From contig NZ_CP047984.1 in NCBI RefSeq assembly GCF_009931655.1, positions 1,426,001 through 1,490,000 on the forward strand: DNA of 64,000 nucleotides. Reading direction: 5' to 3'. This document shows, piece after piece, positions 29,471-38,745 of this stretch. A model generated the notes under the pieces. That model worked only from the letters and a program-made list of their open reading frames with translations, was not told the origin of the DNA and did no database searches. The position numbers and the translations under genes are program-made. The DNA is from Pontibacter russatus (GTDB lineage: Bacteria > Bacteroidota > Bacteroidia > Cytophagales > Hymenobacteraceae). Positions within the stretch are counted from its first letter, which is position 1, and each line of letters begins with the position of its first letter.

Positions 29471-30937
29471 TTAAGCGAACAATTCCATAACCGGTTTTGC
29501 GACGCCGTCCGGGGTGGTGTAGAACGGGCGCTTTTCAACGATGGCGTGCGCGTCTGGGGCAATGCCGAGCGCATGGTAGATGGTCTGGTGTACCTGGTCG
29601 ATGACGATGGGTTTCTCAATGGTTTTGCAGGGTCTTTCGTCCGCCGTTTTGCCATACACATTTCCCTTTTTTATTCCGCCCCCGAACATCAGAATGGAGC
29701 AGCCGTCGGTGAAATGGCGGTGCATGCCGTAGTGTTTGATGTCGTTGATGATATCGGGCTGGTCTACCTGCTCTTTTACTTTCTCGCCGGGGCGGCCCTC
29801 CACCATCATGTCCCTGCTGAACTCACTGGCCAGGATAATCAAGGTCCTGTCCAGGTGCCCTGTTCTGTCCAGGTCTTTTACCAGCTGCGCCACCGGGGCG
29901 TCTATCTGCTTTTTCATTTCCTTCAGCCGGGTATAGCCGTTCTCGTGCGTGTCCCAGCCCTTAAAGGGCTCATACTCTGTGGTAACGCTGATGAACCGGG
30001 CTCCTTTCTCTGTGAGGCGGCGGGCAAGCAGGCAGCCCAGGCCAAACTTGCCGGTGTTATAGATGTCGTAGCTCTCTTTGGGCTCGGTGCTGAGATCGAA
30101 CGCCTTTGCCTCCGGTGAGTTTAGCAGCATATAGGACTGCTCCATCGACCTCTTCAGGGACTCTTTCTGGTAGCCGCTGCCGAACTCCCCGAACGCACTG
30201 TTGCTGATAAGGTCGTTGTAGAGCTGGTTGCGCCTTTCAAACCTTTTGTAGGACATGCCCACCGGAGGCTTCACGCTTTCCAACCCGGTGGTAGGGTCGG
30301 GTATCATGAAAGGGCCGAACTCGTTGCCCAGGAAACCGGAGGTGTGGAAGGCTTTCAGCTCTTCCCCCTCGCCCAAGGTGAGCCGCTGGCCTATATCTAT
30401 GAAAGCGGGAATAACCGGGTTGTTGGGCCCTCGTTCTTTGGCTATCCAGGCGCCTATATGGGGGGCGGCAACAGACTGCGGTGGCTCGTAGCAGGTATGC
30501 CAGTGGTACTGGTGCCGCGAATGCAGGATGAAGCCCAGGTCGGCCGCCACGTAAGACCGTATCAGCGTGCCTTTGTCGAGCACCTTGCCGATAGACTCCA
30601 GCCCCTCCGACAGGTAGACATCATCCAACACGGTAGGCACCGACTTGAAGGTGCTGAGCACGCGGTTTGCGTCGAGCCCCGTCTCGAAAGGTGTGTAGCG
30701 CTTCGGGTCGAAGGTGTCGGTGTGGGCCATGCCGCCGGCCATCCAGAGCAGGATAACCGTATCGGCCCGGGAGTCGGCAATCTGGGATTTGACGGCGTCA
30801 GACTCCAGGAGCTGCTTGTTTTTATCGGTACTGCAGGAAGACAAAAGCCCTGCCATGGGGGCGCCGGCTGCGAGGGCCCCCAGCGTGGCCGAACTGGCTG
30901 TTTTGAGAAATTCTCTCCTGTTCCATTTTGAATGCAT
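29471..30937 (-). CDS. DUF1501-family Tat-exported protein (alkaline phosphatase/sulfatase-like fold)
   Basis: A 488-residue protein with a Tat signal (NRREFLKTASS) and a lipobox-like SSC after the hydrophobic stretch. The mature domain fits DUF1501: VILLWMAGGMAHTDTFDPK near residue 60, a SRHQYHWHTCYEP segment, WDTHENGY, ILASEFSRD and GMHRHFTDGCSILMFGGGIKKG near the C-terminus. DUF1501 proteins are distant relatives of the alkaline phosphatase/sulfatase superfamily with conserved metal-type Asp/His residues, but no activity has been proven to my knowledge. It lies 29 bp downstream of the DUF1549/DUF1553 gene, the usual genomic partner of DUF1501. Confidence 0.9.
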   Translation of the reverse strand: MHSKWNRREFLKTASSATLGALAAGAPMAGLLSSCSTDKNKQLLESDAVKSQIADSRADTVILLWMAGGMAHTDTFDPKRYTPFETGLDANRVLSTFKSVPTVLDDVYLSEGLESIGKVLDKGTLIRSYVAADLGFILHSRHQYHWHTCYEPPQSVAAPHIGAWIAKERGPNNPVIPAFIDIGQRLTLGEGEELKAFHTSGFLGNEFGPFMIPDPTTGLESVKPPVGMSYKRFERRNQLYNDLISNSAFGEFGSGYQKESLKRSMEQSYMLLNSPEAKAFDLSTEPKESYDIYNTGKFGLGCLLARRLTEKGARFISVTTEYEPFKGWDTHENGYTRLKEMKKQIDAPVAQLVKDLDRTGHLDRTLIILASEFSRDMMVEGRPGEKVKEQVDQPDIINDIKHYGMHRHFTDGCSILMFGGGIKKGNVYGKTADERPCKTIEKPIVIDQVHQTIYHALGIAPDAHAIVEKRPFYTTPDGVAKPVMELFA

Positions 30938-30966
30938 GGCGTTGAATAATCGAAATTAAAAATAGC

Positions 30967-33483
30967 TCAATAGATTAACTGGAATTCCGGCAGGAGCACT
31001 ACGGCCCAGAGGAAATCCTGCACTGCGGCCGTGTCCGGCGACGCCCCGAGCGCCTGTCTGGCTACCGCAAGCTCTTCCCGGCCTGGCTCACGGCCCAGCG
31101 CCTTCCGGTATACCCTCCTGATAATGGCGTCGTTCTCCCTGACGTTCGTCACCAGGTTTTCGGCCCCTCGCCGCAGCACCTCGTTCAGCTTCTCGCCGTT
31201 GGTGAGTTCCAGCGCCTGCAGCAGGTTGGCCTGGGTGTCCCTTCCGGTAATCACGTTCTCCCGGTTGGGCCGACCCAAAGCAGTCAGGAACACGTCGTTC
31301 TCCACCAGCGAGGCCCGCACAAAAGGAATGTTCTCCTTATAGTCTGTTATCTCCTCGTAGGGGTTGTAGCGCAGGGCGGTGTCCGGATACACCTGGTATA
31401 TGGTGCTGCTGACAGCGTCGGCAAACTGCTCGGCCGTCATCCTTCGCCGCAGCATGCCCGTGAACTTGAAGTTTTGGGCGTTGACATCATTTATATCCTC
31501 CACTCCCACCGAGGGCAGCTGATATGCTTTGGAAGTGGCAATCAGGTAGATCAGCTCTTTCATGTCATAGCCGTTGGCCACAAAGTCAGAAGCCAGCCAA
31601 TCCAGCAAATCCTGGCTCCAGGGCACGTTGTCCATGGCATCCACCGGGGCAACGATGCCGCGGCCCATCAGCTGCGCCCAGATCCTGTTCACGAGCGTGC
31701 GGTACAGGCGCCCGTCTTCCGGCTTCACCAGGTTATCGGCCAGTTGCTTCAGCTTCTCCTTCACAGAGGCCGCCTCGTCTATGTCGCCAAGCTCCTCCCA
31801 AAGGATTCTGGTGTCGGCCATCTCCCCGGTGGGGACATCGCAGCGGTTAATCTCCAGCGTCGAATCGGCGAAAATGTTGGCAAAGGCGTAGGCGTCCGCC
31901 AGTTTCCAGTCGCTGATGAAGCTGTCGTGGCAGGAGGCGCATTTGAGGTTCAGCCCCAACAGCACCTGCGAGACATTCTGTGCGGCCTGCATCTCGATTG
32001 ACTGGCTTGAGTTGACGACGCCGCGCCATTGGATGCCTTTGATAAAGCCCTGGGACTCCTCCGTGGGATTCAGGAGTTCTTTCACAAACTGGTTGTAGGG
32101 CTTGTTTTCCTCCAATGAGGTATACAGCCAATTGGATATGTTGTAGCGGCCATTCGTTATATAGCCGGTGCCGGTATAGTCGTTGCGGAGCGCATCGTTC
32201 CAGAAGGTGAGCCAGTGCATGGCGTAGGCATCATCTTGGTCAAGCAGTTGCCTTACCCATATGGCCCGTTTGTCGGGCCTTGTATCCTGCGAAAAAGCGG
32301 TCAGTTCTTCGGGTGTGGGCAGGAGGCCGGTGATATCGAGGAAGATTCTTCTGAGGTAAGTTCTGTCGTCCACCACTTTGGGCCAGGTGATTTTATTTTC
32401 CTTGAAATAGTTGTTCACCCATAAGTCGACCGGGTTCCGGAGCCCGTTGGTGGCGGGGGGCAGGGCGGGCATCCGGGGCTTCATCTCCGCCACCCGGAAG
32501 ATGGTCTTGGCGGAGTCTGGCCAGGGCGCCCCCTGCTCAATCCAGAAAGTGATGAGTTCTATTTCCTCTTTGCTCAGGGCCTTGCCTTTGCCGGGCATGG
32601 ATTCTTTGTGGCTGCGCGGCAGGTTAATCCGGCGCACAATCTCGCTGTTGGCTGGGTCTCCGGCGACGAAGATAGGGCCCGACTCACCGCCTTTGAAAAC
32701 CATCTCTTTGCTGTCGAGGCGCAGCTCTCCCTTTATCTTATCCGAACTGTGGCACTTGTAGCAACTGTGCGCGAAAATGGTCCTGACCTGCACGTTGAGC
32801 GCTACCTGCTGCTCGTGGTCCAGTTCGCCGCCGCTTTTCAGGGAGGCCAGGTTGATGTTGCTGCTCATGTCCGGCTCCCCCTCATAATCCGCGCTCCACG
32901 GAATGACGCTGGCCAGGTAAACCTCCCCGTGGGTCAGGGAAGCGCCGTAATGGCCCGCCGCCGTAACCCCAATAGCGGAGAATATCAGCACGCTTCGGTA
33001 AACCTTTACCAGACTCTGCCTCGATTTCTTCTCTACCGCGTACAGGAACAGCACCGCCACAACGCCCAGCACAGCCGTTGCCACGCCTGTCCAGCGGTGT
33101 ATAGCCAGTGTGTCGCCCCCGTAATCCTCCTGGCCGGCCAGCATCCAGCCCAGCACAGCAGAAATAACGGCACCGATGGCACCCAGCACCACCAGCAGGT
33201 TGATACCCGGACGGAGCTTTGAATTATATCTCCGGAGCGTGACCACCTCTAACAAAGCCGCCAGGCAAAGCAGCGTCACCGGCAAATGGACCGCCAGCGG
33301 ATGCAGCCGGCCCAAAAGCTTCCACAGCCAGAAGACACCGCCATCCGATGAAGTATCTGATATTAGCGGCTCGGCAAACCCGGAAGACAGCAGGAAGGGG
33401 AAAAAGTTACAAGCCAGAATAACTGTAAGAATTGTATATATCTTTTGCTGAGCAGCCTTTTTTCCCTTCATAGATGTAATCAT
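30967..33483 (-). CDS. Membrane-anchored PSCyt1-DUF1549-DUF1553 protein (planctomycete-type cytochrome c)
   Basis: An 838-residue protein. The N-terminal part (about 1-185) has four or five hydrophobic helices containing RLHPLAVHLPVTLL, a DUF2231-like membrane domain. Then comes a haem c site CYKCH at 241-245 with the GELRLDSKEMVFKGG-x-SGP pattern of the planctomycete cytochrome C domain (PSCyt1). DUF1549 (LWVNNYFKE, ITGLLPTPEELTAF, CASCHDSFI) and DUF1553 (TLVNRIWAQLMGRGIV, MLRRRMTAEQFADAVS, PNRENVITGRDTQANLLQALELTNG) complete the usual order. The second CASCH in DUF1549 could bind another haem. It is the first gene of a three-gene operon with its own direct-repeat promoter. Function is unknown; a periplasmic redox step is likely. 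Confidence 0.9.
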   Translation of the reverse strand: MITSMKGKKAAQQKIYTILTVILACNFFPFLLSSGFAEPLISDTSSDGGVFWLWKLLGRLHPLAVHLPVTLLCLAALLEVVTLRRYNSKLRPGINLLVVLGAIGAVISAVLGWMLAGQEDYGGDTLAIHRWTGVATAVLGVVAVLFLYAVEKKSRQSLVKVYRSVLIFSAIGVTAAGHYGASLTHGEVYLASVIPWSADYEGEPDMSSNINLASLKSGGELDHEQQVALNVQVRTIFAHSCYKCHSSDKIKGELRLDSKEMVFKGGESGPIFVAGDPANSEIVRRINLPRSHKESMPGKGKALSKEEIELITFWIEQGAPWPDSAKTIFRVAEMKPRMPALPPATNGLRNPVDLWVNNYFKENKITWPKVVDDRTYLRRIFLDITGLLPTPEELTAFSQDTRPDKRAIWVRQLLDQDDAYAMHWLTFWNDALRNDYTGTGYITNGRYNISNWLYTSLEENKPYNQFVKELLNPTEESQGFIKGIQWRGVVNSSQSIEMQAAQNVSQVLLGLNLKCASCHDSFISDWKLADAYAFANIFADSTLEINRCDVPTGEMADTRILWEELGDIDEAASVKEKLKQLADNLVKPEDGRLYRTLVNRIWAQLMGRGIVAPVDAMDNVPWSQDLLDWLASDFVANGYDMKELIYLIATSKAYQLPSVGVEDINDVNAQNFKFTGMLRRRMTAEQFADAVSSTIYQVYPDTALRYNPYEEITDYKENIPFVRASLVENDVFLTALGRPNRENVITGRDTQANLLQALELTNGEKLNEVLRRGAENLVTNVRENDAIIRRVYRKALGREPGREELAVARQALGASPDTAAVQDFLWAVVLLPEFQLIY

Positions 33484-33520
33484 TTATTAAAAAGCTATGA
33501 CTAGCCAATCGAGTGTATTT

Positions 33521-33566
33521 CCAATATAGTAAAAAGTGCCATGATAACTGTCATGCACTGTCCTGC
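33521..33566 (-). promoter_or_regulatory. Direct-repeat promoter, copy 3 (drives the DUF1549/DUF1501/NHL operon)
   Basis: On the minus strand: CAGGACAG-TG-CATGACAG (33565-33548), 19 nt, then TATATTGG (33528-33521). It lies close to the start at 33483, giving a leader of about 30 nt. Confidence 0.75.
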
Positions 33567-33688
33567 AATTCGCCTATTATATCAACCATGCAACAGGATA
33601 TATAATTCCTTCGCTTAAAATTTGCATTATAACCACAGCTTACTCATTCTCAGAAGAATGCCCTGCTGCAGAGTATCTGTTTTCTGAT

Positions 33689-33742
33689 ATATAAACTGGC
33701 TGACGCGCAGCCTGACCCGCCGGCGCGTCAGCCAGTTTATAT
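33689..33742 (-). terminator. Strong hairpin after the susCD2 operon, possible terminator
   Basis: A 19-bp stem, ATATAAACTGGCTGACGCG (33689-33707) with its exact complement (33724-33742), directly behind the susD2 stop at 33756. There is no clear T run, so it may be a stabilising hairpin rather than an intrinsic terminator. It separates the susCD2 operon from the DUF1549 operon, which has its own promoter. Confidence 0.6.
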
Positions 33743-33755
33743 GGTAACTCACCTC

Positions 33756-35246
33756 CTAATATCCCGGGTTTTGGGTGAGTTTCCCGTTAATCAGTATCTG
33801 CCTGTTGGGGATGGGGTACAGGGCTTCATAAGGCTCAAAGATATAGTCGTTGTTCGCATACGGGATGCCGCCCCTGCCCACCGTCGGATCCGCCTTTTCC
33901 CTGGCGGTGTAGGCGCTGAGGAACTGTGCCATCTCCTCGGGCGTCATCGTCCGTTTCAGGTCAAACCACCGGTGGTTCTCAAACGCCAGCTCCACCCTCC
34001 TCTCGTGGTATATGGCCCCCAGCAGGTCGCTTCCCGAATAGTCGGGCAGGCCGGCGCGGTTGCGCACCATGTTCAGGTAAGTGGCCGCCTCGGCTGTATT
34101 ACCCTGCTGGGCCTGCGCCTCCGCCAGCATCAGCAGCACATCTGAATACCTTATTACTGGCCAGTTATCATCCGTGCGGCCGGAAATCGTGTGCGGGTGG
34201 TTGTACTTGTTGATGTAGGGCACCGGCACCCACTCGCCGCTCTCGTTGGTATAGCCCTCCTGCAGCGACACGTCTTTGCGCAGGTCCCCTTCTTCAAAAG
34301 CGGCGATCATATCCTTGGTAGGCGTGTTCCAGCCGCCCGGCCTGCTGTCCGGGAAACCCGTGACGGCTCCGGCGGAAAGCCTCGGGGCGAATTCATATAT
34401 AAAGTTGCTGTGCTCCTGCAGATCGTTACCGCCCTGGAACTGGATGTCAAAGATGGTCTCAGCGTGGTTCTTGTTCTGAGGGTCAAAGACATCGGCATAA
34501 GACGGTAGCAGGGCATACCCCAGCGGGAGAACCTGGTTCAGGGTCGTAACCGCGTCCGCGTACTGTTTCTTGGTGAGGTACACCTTGCCCAACAGAGCCA
34601 GCGCGGCGCCTTTCGTGGCCCGCCCCGCATTTGCGGCGTCATAGCGCTCGGGGAGCAGCGTGGCGGCGTCCTTCAGGTCGCTCTCCACTAACTCATATAC
34701 CTTCGCCTGCGGCTCCCGCAGATACGCCCAGGCTGCCGAAGGCTTGTCCAGCGGCTCCGTGATGATGACGACATCACCGAAATACTGCACCAGGTTAAAG
34801 TAGTAGTACGCCCTGATAAACTTCAGCTGCCCTTCAATGGGGCCTATTACCGCCTCGTCGATGGGGGCGTCCTGCAGCCGGGCCAGCGTGTTGTTTATAT
34901 TGAAGATCGCGTTGTAATAGCTGTTGTACAGCCCCTCAATGTTCCCGGTGCCGGAGTTCACGGTCATAAACTCAAAGGCCTCCCGCGCTGGCCCCTGGCC
35001 CCGGTCGTCCGGATTGTAGTGGACGGTGGTGTTGTCGGAAGGCAGCTCGTTGAAAACCCACTGGCCGCTCACAATCCCCTGCAACTGCCCGTAAACGCCG
35101 TTCAGCGCCTGCTCTACCTGGGTCCGGTCTTGGTAAAAGCTGCCTGCCCCTATCTGGGTGGGGTCTGTTTTGTGCAGAAATTCCTCCTCGCAGGAGATAA
35201 GAAGGAGACAAAGAGCCACATGGCCTATCGTTAGTATACGTTTCAT
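33756..35246 (-). CDS. SusD/RagB-family nutrient-binding lipoprotein (pair 2)
   Basis: A 496-residue outer-membrane lipoprotein (lipobox C19 in LLLISC). The family pattern is complete: FIRAYYYFNLVQYFGDVVIITEPL, SDVLLMLAEAQAQQGN, NMVRNRAGLPDY, HERRVELAFENHRWFDLKR and the C-terminal LYPIPNRQILINGKLTQNPGY. It starts 11 bp after the susC2 stop. The stretch around VRNRAGL and HERRVELAFEN is also highly similar to SusD3, so pairs 2 and 3 are closer to each other than to pair 1. Confidence 0.95.
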   Translation of the reverse strand: MKRILTIGHVALCLLLISCEEEFLHKTDPTQIGAGSFYQDRTQVEQALNGVYGQLQGIVSGQWVFNELPSDNTTVHYNPDDRGQGPAREAFEFMTVNSGTGNIEGLYNSYYNAIFNINNTLARLQDAPIDEAVIGPIEGQLKFIRAYYYFNLVQYFGDVVIITEPLDKPSAAWAYLREPQAKVYELVESDLKDAATLLPERYDAANAGRATKGAALALLGKVYLTKKQYADAVTTLNQVLPLGYALLPSYADVFDPQNKNHAETIFDIQFQGGNDLQEHSNFIYEFAPRLSAGAVTGFPDSRPGGWNTPTKDMIAAFEEGDLRKDVSLQEGYTNESGEWVPVPYINKYNHPHTISGRTDDNWPVIRYSDVLLMLAEAQAQQGNTAEAATYLNMVRNRAGLPDYSGSDLLGAIYHERRVELAFENHRWFDLKRTMTPEEMAQFLSAYTAREKADPTVGRGGIPYANNDYIFEPYEALYPIPNRQILINGKLTQNPGY

Positions 35247-35257
35247 CTTTCCCTGGT

Positions 35258-38200
35258 TTAAAAGTTTAAGTTGGCACCAAACGAGAATGTCCTGGCGATG
35301 GGGTAGGTCACGTCATCATACCCCGGCCGGATGCCTCCCAGCGCGTTGACGTCCGGGTTGTTGCCCGGATAGTTGGAGATCAGGAACAGGTTGTCCGCAT
35401 TGAAATAAATCCTGGCGCTCTTGACAAAGGTGTTCAGGGTGGGGAGCGTGTAGCCGATGGTGATGTTTTTCACCCACATATGGCTCGCGTCGTACACGTA
35501 GCGGGAGTTGCTCTCGCGGGAGTATATCCATGTGTTGGTGGTGCCCAGTTTTCCTGCCCCGGGATTCTGCTCCGATCGCCACCTGTCTTTGCTCTCGGTC
35601 AGGATGTTAAACACGCCGTCCAGGTTCATCGTGGATTTCTCGATCTGGGCAAACACGTCGTACCCCTGGGCACCGAGGAACAGCACGTTGAAATCGAAGC
35701 GCTTGTAGTCGCCGCCAACGGTCCAGCCCCAGTTGAAATCCGGGTGCGGGTTGCCTATCTCCACCATGTCCTGCTGGTCGTAAGACACTCTGCCGTCTCC
35801 GTTGCCATCCCTATACCTGTAAACGCCGGGGATGGCGCCGTCCTGGGCGGGCGCGGCATCAATCTCCGCCTGGTTGTTGAATATGCCCATCACCTCAAAG
35901 CCATATATCATCCCGATGGGGTGGCCGACCTTCGAGACGCTCATCATATCGTACATGCCCCCGTTCCAGATCTCGTCGTTCTCCCCGCGCAGCTCCAGCA
36001 CTTTGTTCCGGTTGAAGGATATGTTGAAGTTGGTGCGGAAGTTAAAGGCATTGATGGCCGTGCGGTAGTCGGCGGCGAACTCAAAGCCTTTGTTGCGGAC
36101 TTTCCCGATGTTCGACAGGCTGGTGGTGAACCCGGAGATGGAGGGTATCTGGATGGGCAGCAGCATGTCGTTCGTGATCTTTCTGTAGTACTCCACGGTA
36201 AAGACCAGCTTGTTGTTGAAGGTCGCCAGGTCCAGCCCGATGTCCAGCTGCTGCGATTTCTCCCAGCCGAGCTCGGCGTTGGCAAACGAGCTGATCACCT
36301 TGCCGTTCGCGATGTTGTTGCCCAGTATATAATTGACGGTGTTCATATAGGACAGGCTGGAGTAGTTTCCGATGTTGTTGTTGCCGGTCATGCCCCAGCT
36401 TCCCCTCACCTTCAGGTCCTCCAGCCAGGCGTACTTCGGGATGAACGGCTCCTCTGATATGCGCCAGGCAACGGACGCCGCCGGGAAATTCCCCCACTTG
36501 TTCTTGACGCCGAACCGGGAGCTGCCTTCGCGGTTGAAAGAGGCCGACAGCAGATATTTGTCTTTGAAGGAATAGTTTACGCGGCTGAGGTAGGCCAGTG
36601 TGCTCCAGCCATATTCCGTGGAGCCGGAAGACTTCAGGATGGCCGCATTGAGAAAGGGGACAAAGTCGTCGGGGTAGTTGTTTCCGGAGCCCGAAAGCCC
36701 TTTTGTGGTCTCCTCCTGGGCCGTGTACCCGACCATGGCGTCGAGGTGATGCACCCCGAAGTCGTTGTTGTAGGTAAGCAGCTGGTCGGCCGAAACGTTC
36801 AGCGTCTGGAAAGCGCTCTCGTACCCGCGCGCCTGCCTCGGCGGTGGGGCGTTGGTTCCCGCAATCGTGGACGGTACGAACTCTTTGTAGTCGTCAAAGA
36901 CAACCCGCGCGTTGACGGCCGACTTGAATTTAAAATGCTTCAGGAAAGAGACCTCAACGAAGCCGTTGGTCAGCACATCGCCGATGTTCCTGTTCCGGAT
37001 GATCTCGTTCAGGCTCTGCACCGGGTTAGGCCACCCGAACACACCGTCTTTCCCGCCTATATAGCTGTTATAGGTGCCGTCCTCGTTATATACCGGCTCC
37101 CGGGGGTCCATAATCAGCGCCGAGCCGATGAGGGCGTCGCGCCCGTTGGGGTTGGTGAGGTTCTGCCTGGAGTAGGAACCGTTGATGTTCCATCCCATCG
37201 TGATGAAGTCGTTCAGCTTTCCTCCCAGGTTGGCCCGAAGCGAGAAGCGGTCATAGTTGGTCTTGATCAGGGCCCCCTCCTGGTTGAAGTAGTCCGCAGA
37301 AATCAGGGAGTGGATGGGGCCACTGCCCTCCGAAAGCGTGACGTTGTAGTTCTGGACCGCCGCATTCTGATTGAGGATCTCCTCGAACCAGTTGGTGGAG
37401 TATTTGGTCTGCTCCGGATAGCGGAAATCGAGCGGCACCTCCTCTATGCTTGGCTCCCTGTTCTCGAAATAGCGGATCTTGTCCATGAAGACGTCCTTCT
37501 TGAACTGGGCAAACTCCACCCCGTTCAGCATGTCCACCTTTCTGGAGTCGGGGATGTTCTGCACGCCGTAATTGGCGGTGACGTTTACATTCACCTCCCC
37601 TTCCTTGGCGTGCTTGGTGGTGATGATGATCACCCCGTTTGAGCCCCTCGCGCCATATATGGCCGTGGAGGCCGCGTCTTTCAGCACCGAGATGCTCTCA
37701 ATGTCGTTCGGGTTCAGGTTCTGCCCCACGGAGGTGCCCACCGGAAAGCCGTCGATCACATAAAGCGGGGAGCTGCCGGCTCCCAACGAACCGATACCCC
37801 GAATTTTCACCTCGAACTCACTTCCGGGCGAGCCGTTGTTCTGTTTTACCACGACCCCGGGGGCCTGCCCCTGAATCAGCTGGGTAACGTTTGAGGCGGG
37901 CACCTCGCCCACGTCTTCCACGTTGATGTTGGACACGGCAGAAGTGATGTCCCGTTTCCGCTGCGTGCCATACCCCACCACCACCACTTCCTCCAGTGCC
38001 TCCGTGTCGGTGGCCAGCGTCACGTTCACGGAGCTTCTGTTGCCGATGGGCACTTCCTGCGTTTGGAAGCCTATATAGGAGACGACCAGCGTGCCGTCGC
38101 CGCCCGGCGCATTGAGGGAGAAACTGCCGGTGCCGTCTGTGGCCGCACCGTTCGAAGTCCCCTTCAGCAGCACCGTAACGCCGGGCAGCGGCACTCCTTT

Positions 38201-38317
38201 CTCATCCGTTACTTTTCCCGTAATTAAAGTGCCCTGCCCCCATGCCCCCACAGCTGACAGCAGGACCAGATGGAGCATGAGAATGCACCTCATCTTTTTC
38301 AGTAAATAGTGCTTCAT
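35258..38317 (-). CDS. SusC/RagA-family TonB-linked outer-membrane transporter (pair 2)
   Basis: About 1019 residues from the chosen start. I prefer Met at 38317 (MKHYLLKKMRC...) because it gives a normal signal peptide ending near GAWGQ; the frame is open to a Met at 38359. It has the Ig-like carboxypeptidase domain (ITGKVTDEKGVPLPGVTVLL), the EEVVVVGYGTQRKRDITSAV plug start, the AIYGARGSNGVIIITTKHA motif and a barrel ending FSFGANLNF. It imports a glycan fragment together with the SusD 11 bp downstream. Its first 110 residues are nearly identical to those of SusC1. The gene has a direct-repeat promoter at 38389-38434. Confidence 0.93.
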   Translation of the reverse strand: MKHYLLKKMRCILMLHLVLLSAVGAWGQGTLITGKVTDEKGVPLPGVTVLLKGTSNGAATDGTGSFSLNAPGGDGTLVVSYIGFQTQEVPIGNRSSVNVTLATDTEALEEVVVVGYGTQRKRDITSAVSNINVEDVGEVPASNVTQLIQGQAPGVVVKQNNGSPGSEFEVKIRGIGSLGAGSSPLYVIDGFPVGTSVGQNLNPNDIESISVLKDAASTAIYGARGSNGVIIITTKHAKEGEVNVNVTANYGVQNIPDSRKVDMLNGVEFAQFKKDVFMDKIRYFENREPSIEEVPLDFRYPEQTKYSTNWFEEILNQNAAVQNYNVTLSEGSGPIHSLISADYFNQEGALIKTNYDRFSLRANLGGKLNDFITMGWNINGSYSRQNLTNPNGRDALIGSALIMDPREPVYNEDGTYNSYIGGKDGVFGWPNPVQSLNEIIRNRNIGDVLTNGFVEVSFLKHFKFKSAVNARVVFDDYKEFVPSTIAGTNAPPPRQARGYESAFQTLNVSADQLLTYNNDFGVHHLDAMVGYTAQEETTKGLSGSGNNYPDDFVPFLNAAILKSSGSTEYGWSTLAYLSRVNYSFKDKYLLSASFNREGSSRFGVKNKWGNFPAASVAWRISEEPFIPKYAWLEDLKVRGSWGMTGNNNIGNYSSLSYMNTVNYILGNNIANGKVISSFANAELGWEKSQQLDIGLDLATFNNKLVFTVEYYRKITNDMLLPIQIPSISGFTTSLSNIGKVRNKGFEFAADYRTAINAFNFRTNFNISFNRNKVLELRGENDEIWNGGMYDMMSVSKVGHPIGMIYGFEVMGIFNNQAEIDAAPAQDGAIPGVYRYRDGNGDGRVSYDQQDMVEIGNPHPDFNWGWTVGGDYKRFDFNVLFLGAQGYDVFAQIEKSTMNLDGVFNILTESKDRWRSEQNPGAGKLGTTNTWIYSRESNSRYVYDASHMWVKNITIGYTLPTLNTFVKSARIYFNADNLFLISNYPGNNPDVNALGGIRPGYDDVTYPIARTFSFGANLNF

Positions 38318-38388
38318 AGTGTATCGTTTAAGTTTAAATCTGAAGGTAAAATCATGCAAGCCATATATGAGTGAGCAATTAATTACTT

Positions 38389-38434
38389 GTAATCTACTAT
38401 ATATACAATCCCCAACTCTCCTGTACTGTCCTGA
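38389..38434 (-). promoter_or_regulatory. Direct-repeat promoter, copy 4 (drives susC2)
   Basis: On the minus strand: CAGGACAG-TA-CAGGAGAG (38433-38416), 19 nt, then TAGATTAC (38396-38389). The predicted transcription start near 38382 fits both candidate start codons (38359, 38317) and favours 38317 with a normal leader. Confidence 0.75.
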
Positions 38435-38657
38435 AATTCAGGATGAAGCAGCCGTGAAATGGGTAAAAAGGACAAATAAGACAGTAAAAGAAACTGGTGC
38501 AGGCGAATCTGAAGATGTGCGAGACTGGACAGCGCTCCGGTGCCGGGCCATCCGCAGTAGTGTTGGTTTCTAGGGTATATGGCCCCTTTCAGGCTGGCTA
38601 AATAGCAAGAGAACCAGAGAAACAAATATATGCTGAGAAGCATACATGCTTTAAAAG

Positions 38658-38693
38658 AAAGCCCCGCACCTTTCAAGAAAAGCGCGGGGCTTT
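38658..38693 (-). terminator. Rho-independent terminator after the large propeller dehydrogenase gene
   Basis: AAAGCCCCGC (38658-38667) pairs with GCGGGGCTTT (38684-38693); on the minus strand a T-rich tract follows (CTTTCTTTTA). It is about 50 bp past the stop at 38746. Confidence 0.88.
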
Positions 38694-38745
38694 GATATAA
38701 ATAGCTGCTTTCTGAAGCAGTAAAAACAGGTCTGGAAGCGGCGTG

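Larger units (their letters stand above)
38360..38745. other. 386-bp gap with the susC2 promoter and a terminator
   Basis: No gene. It contains the direct-repeat promoter of susC2 (38389-38434) and the terminator of the upstream propeller dehydrogenase gene (38658-38693). Nothing recognisable lies between 38440 and 38650. Confidence 0.7.
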
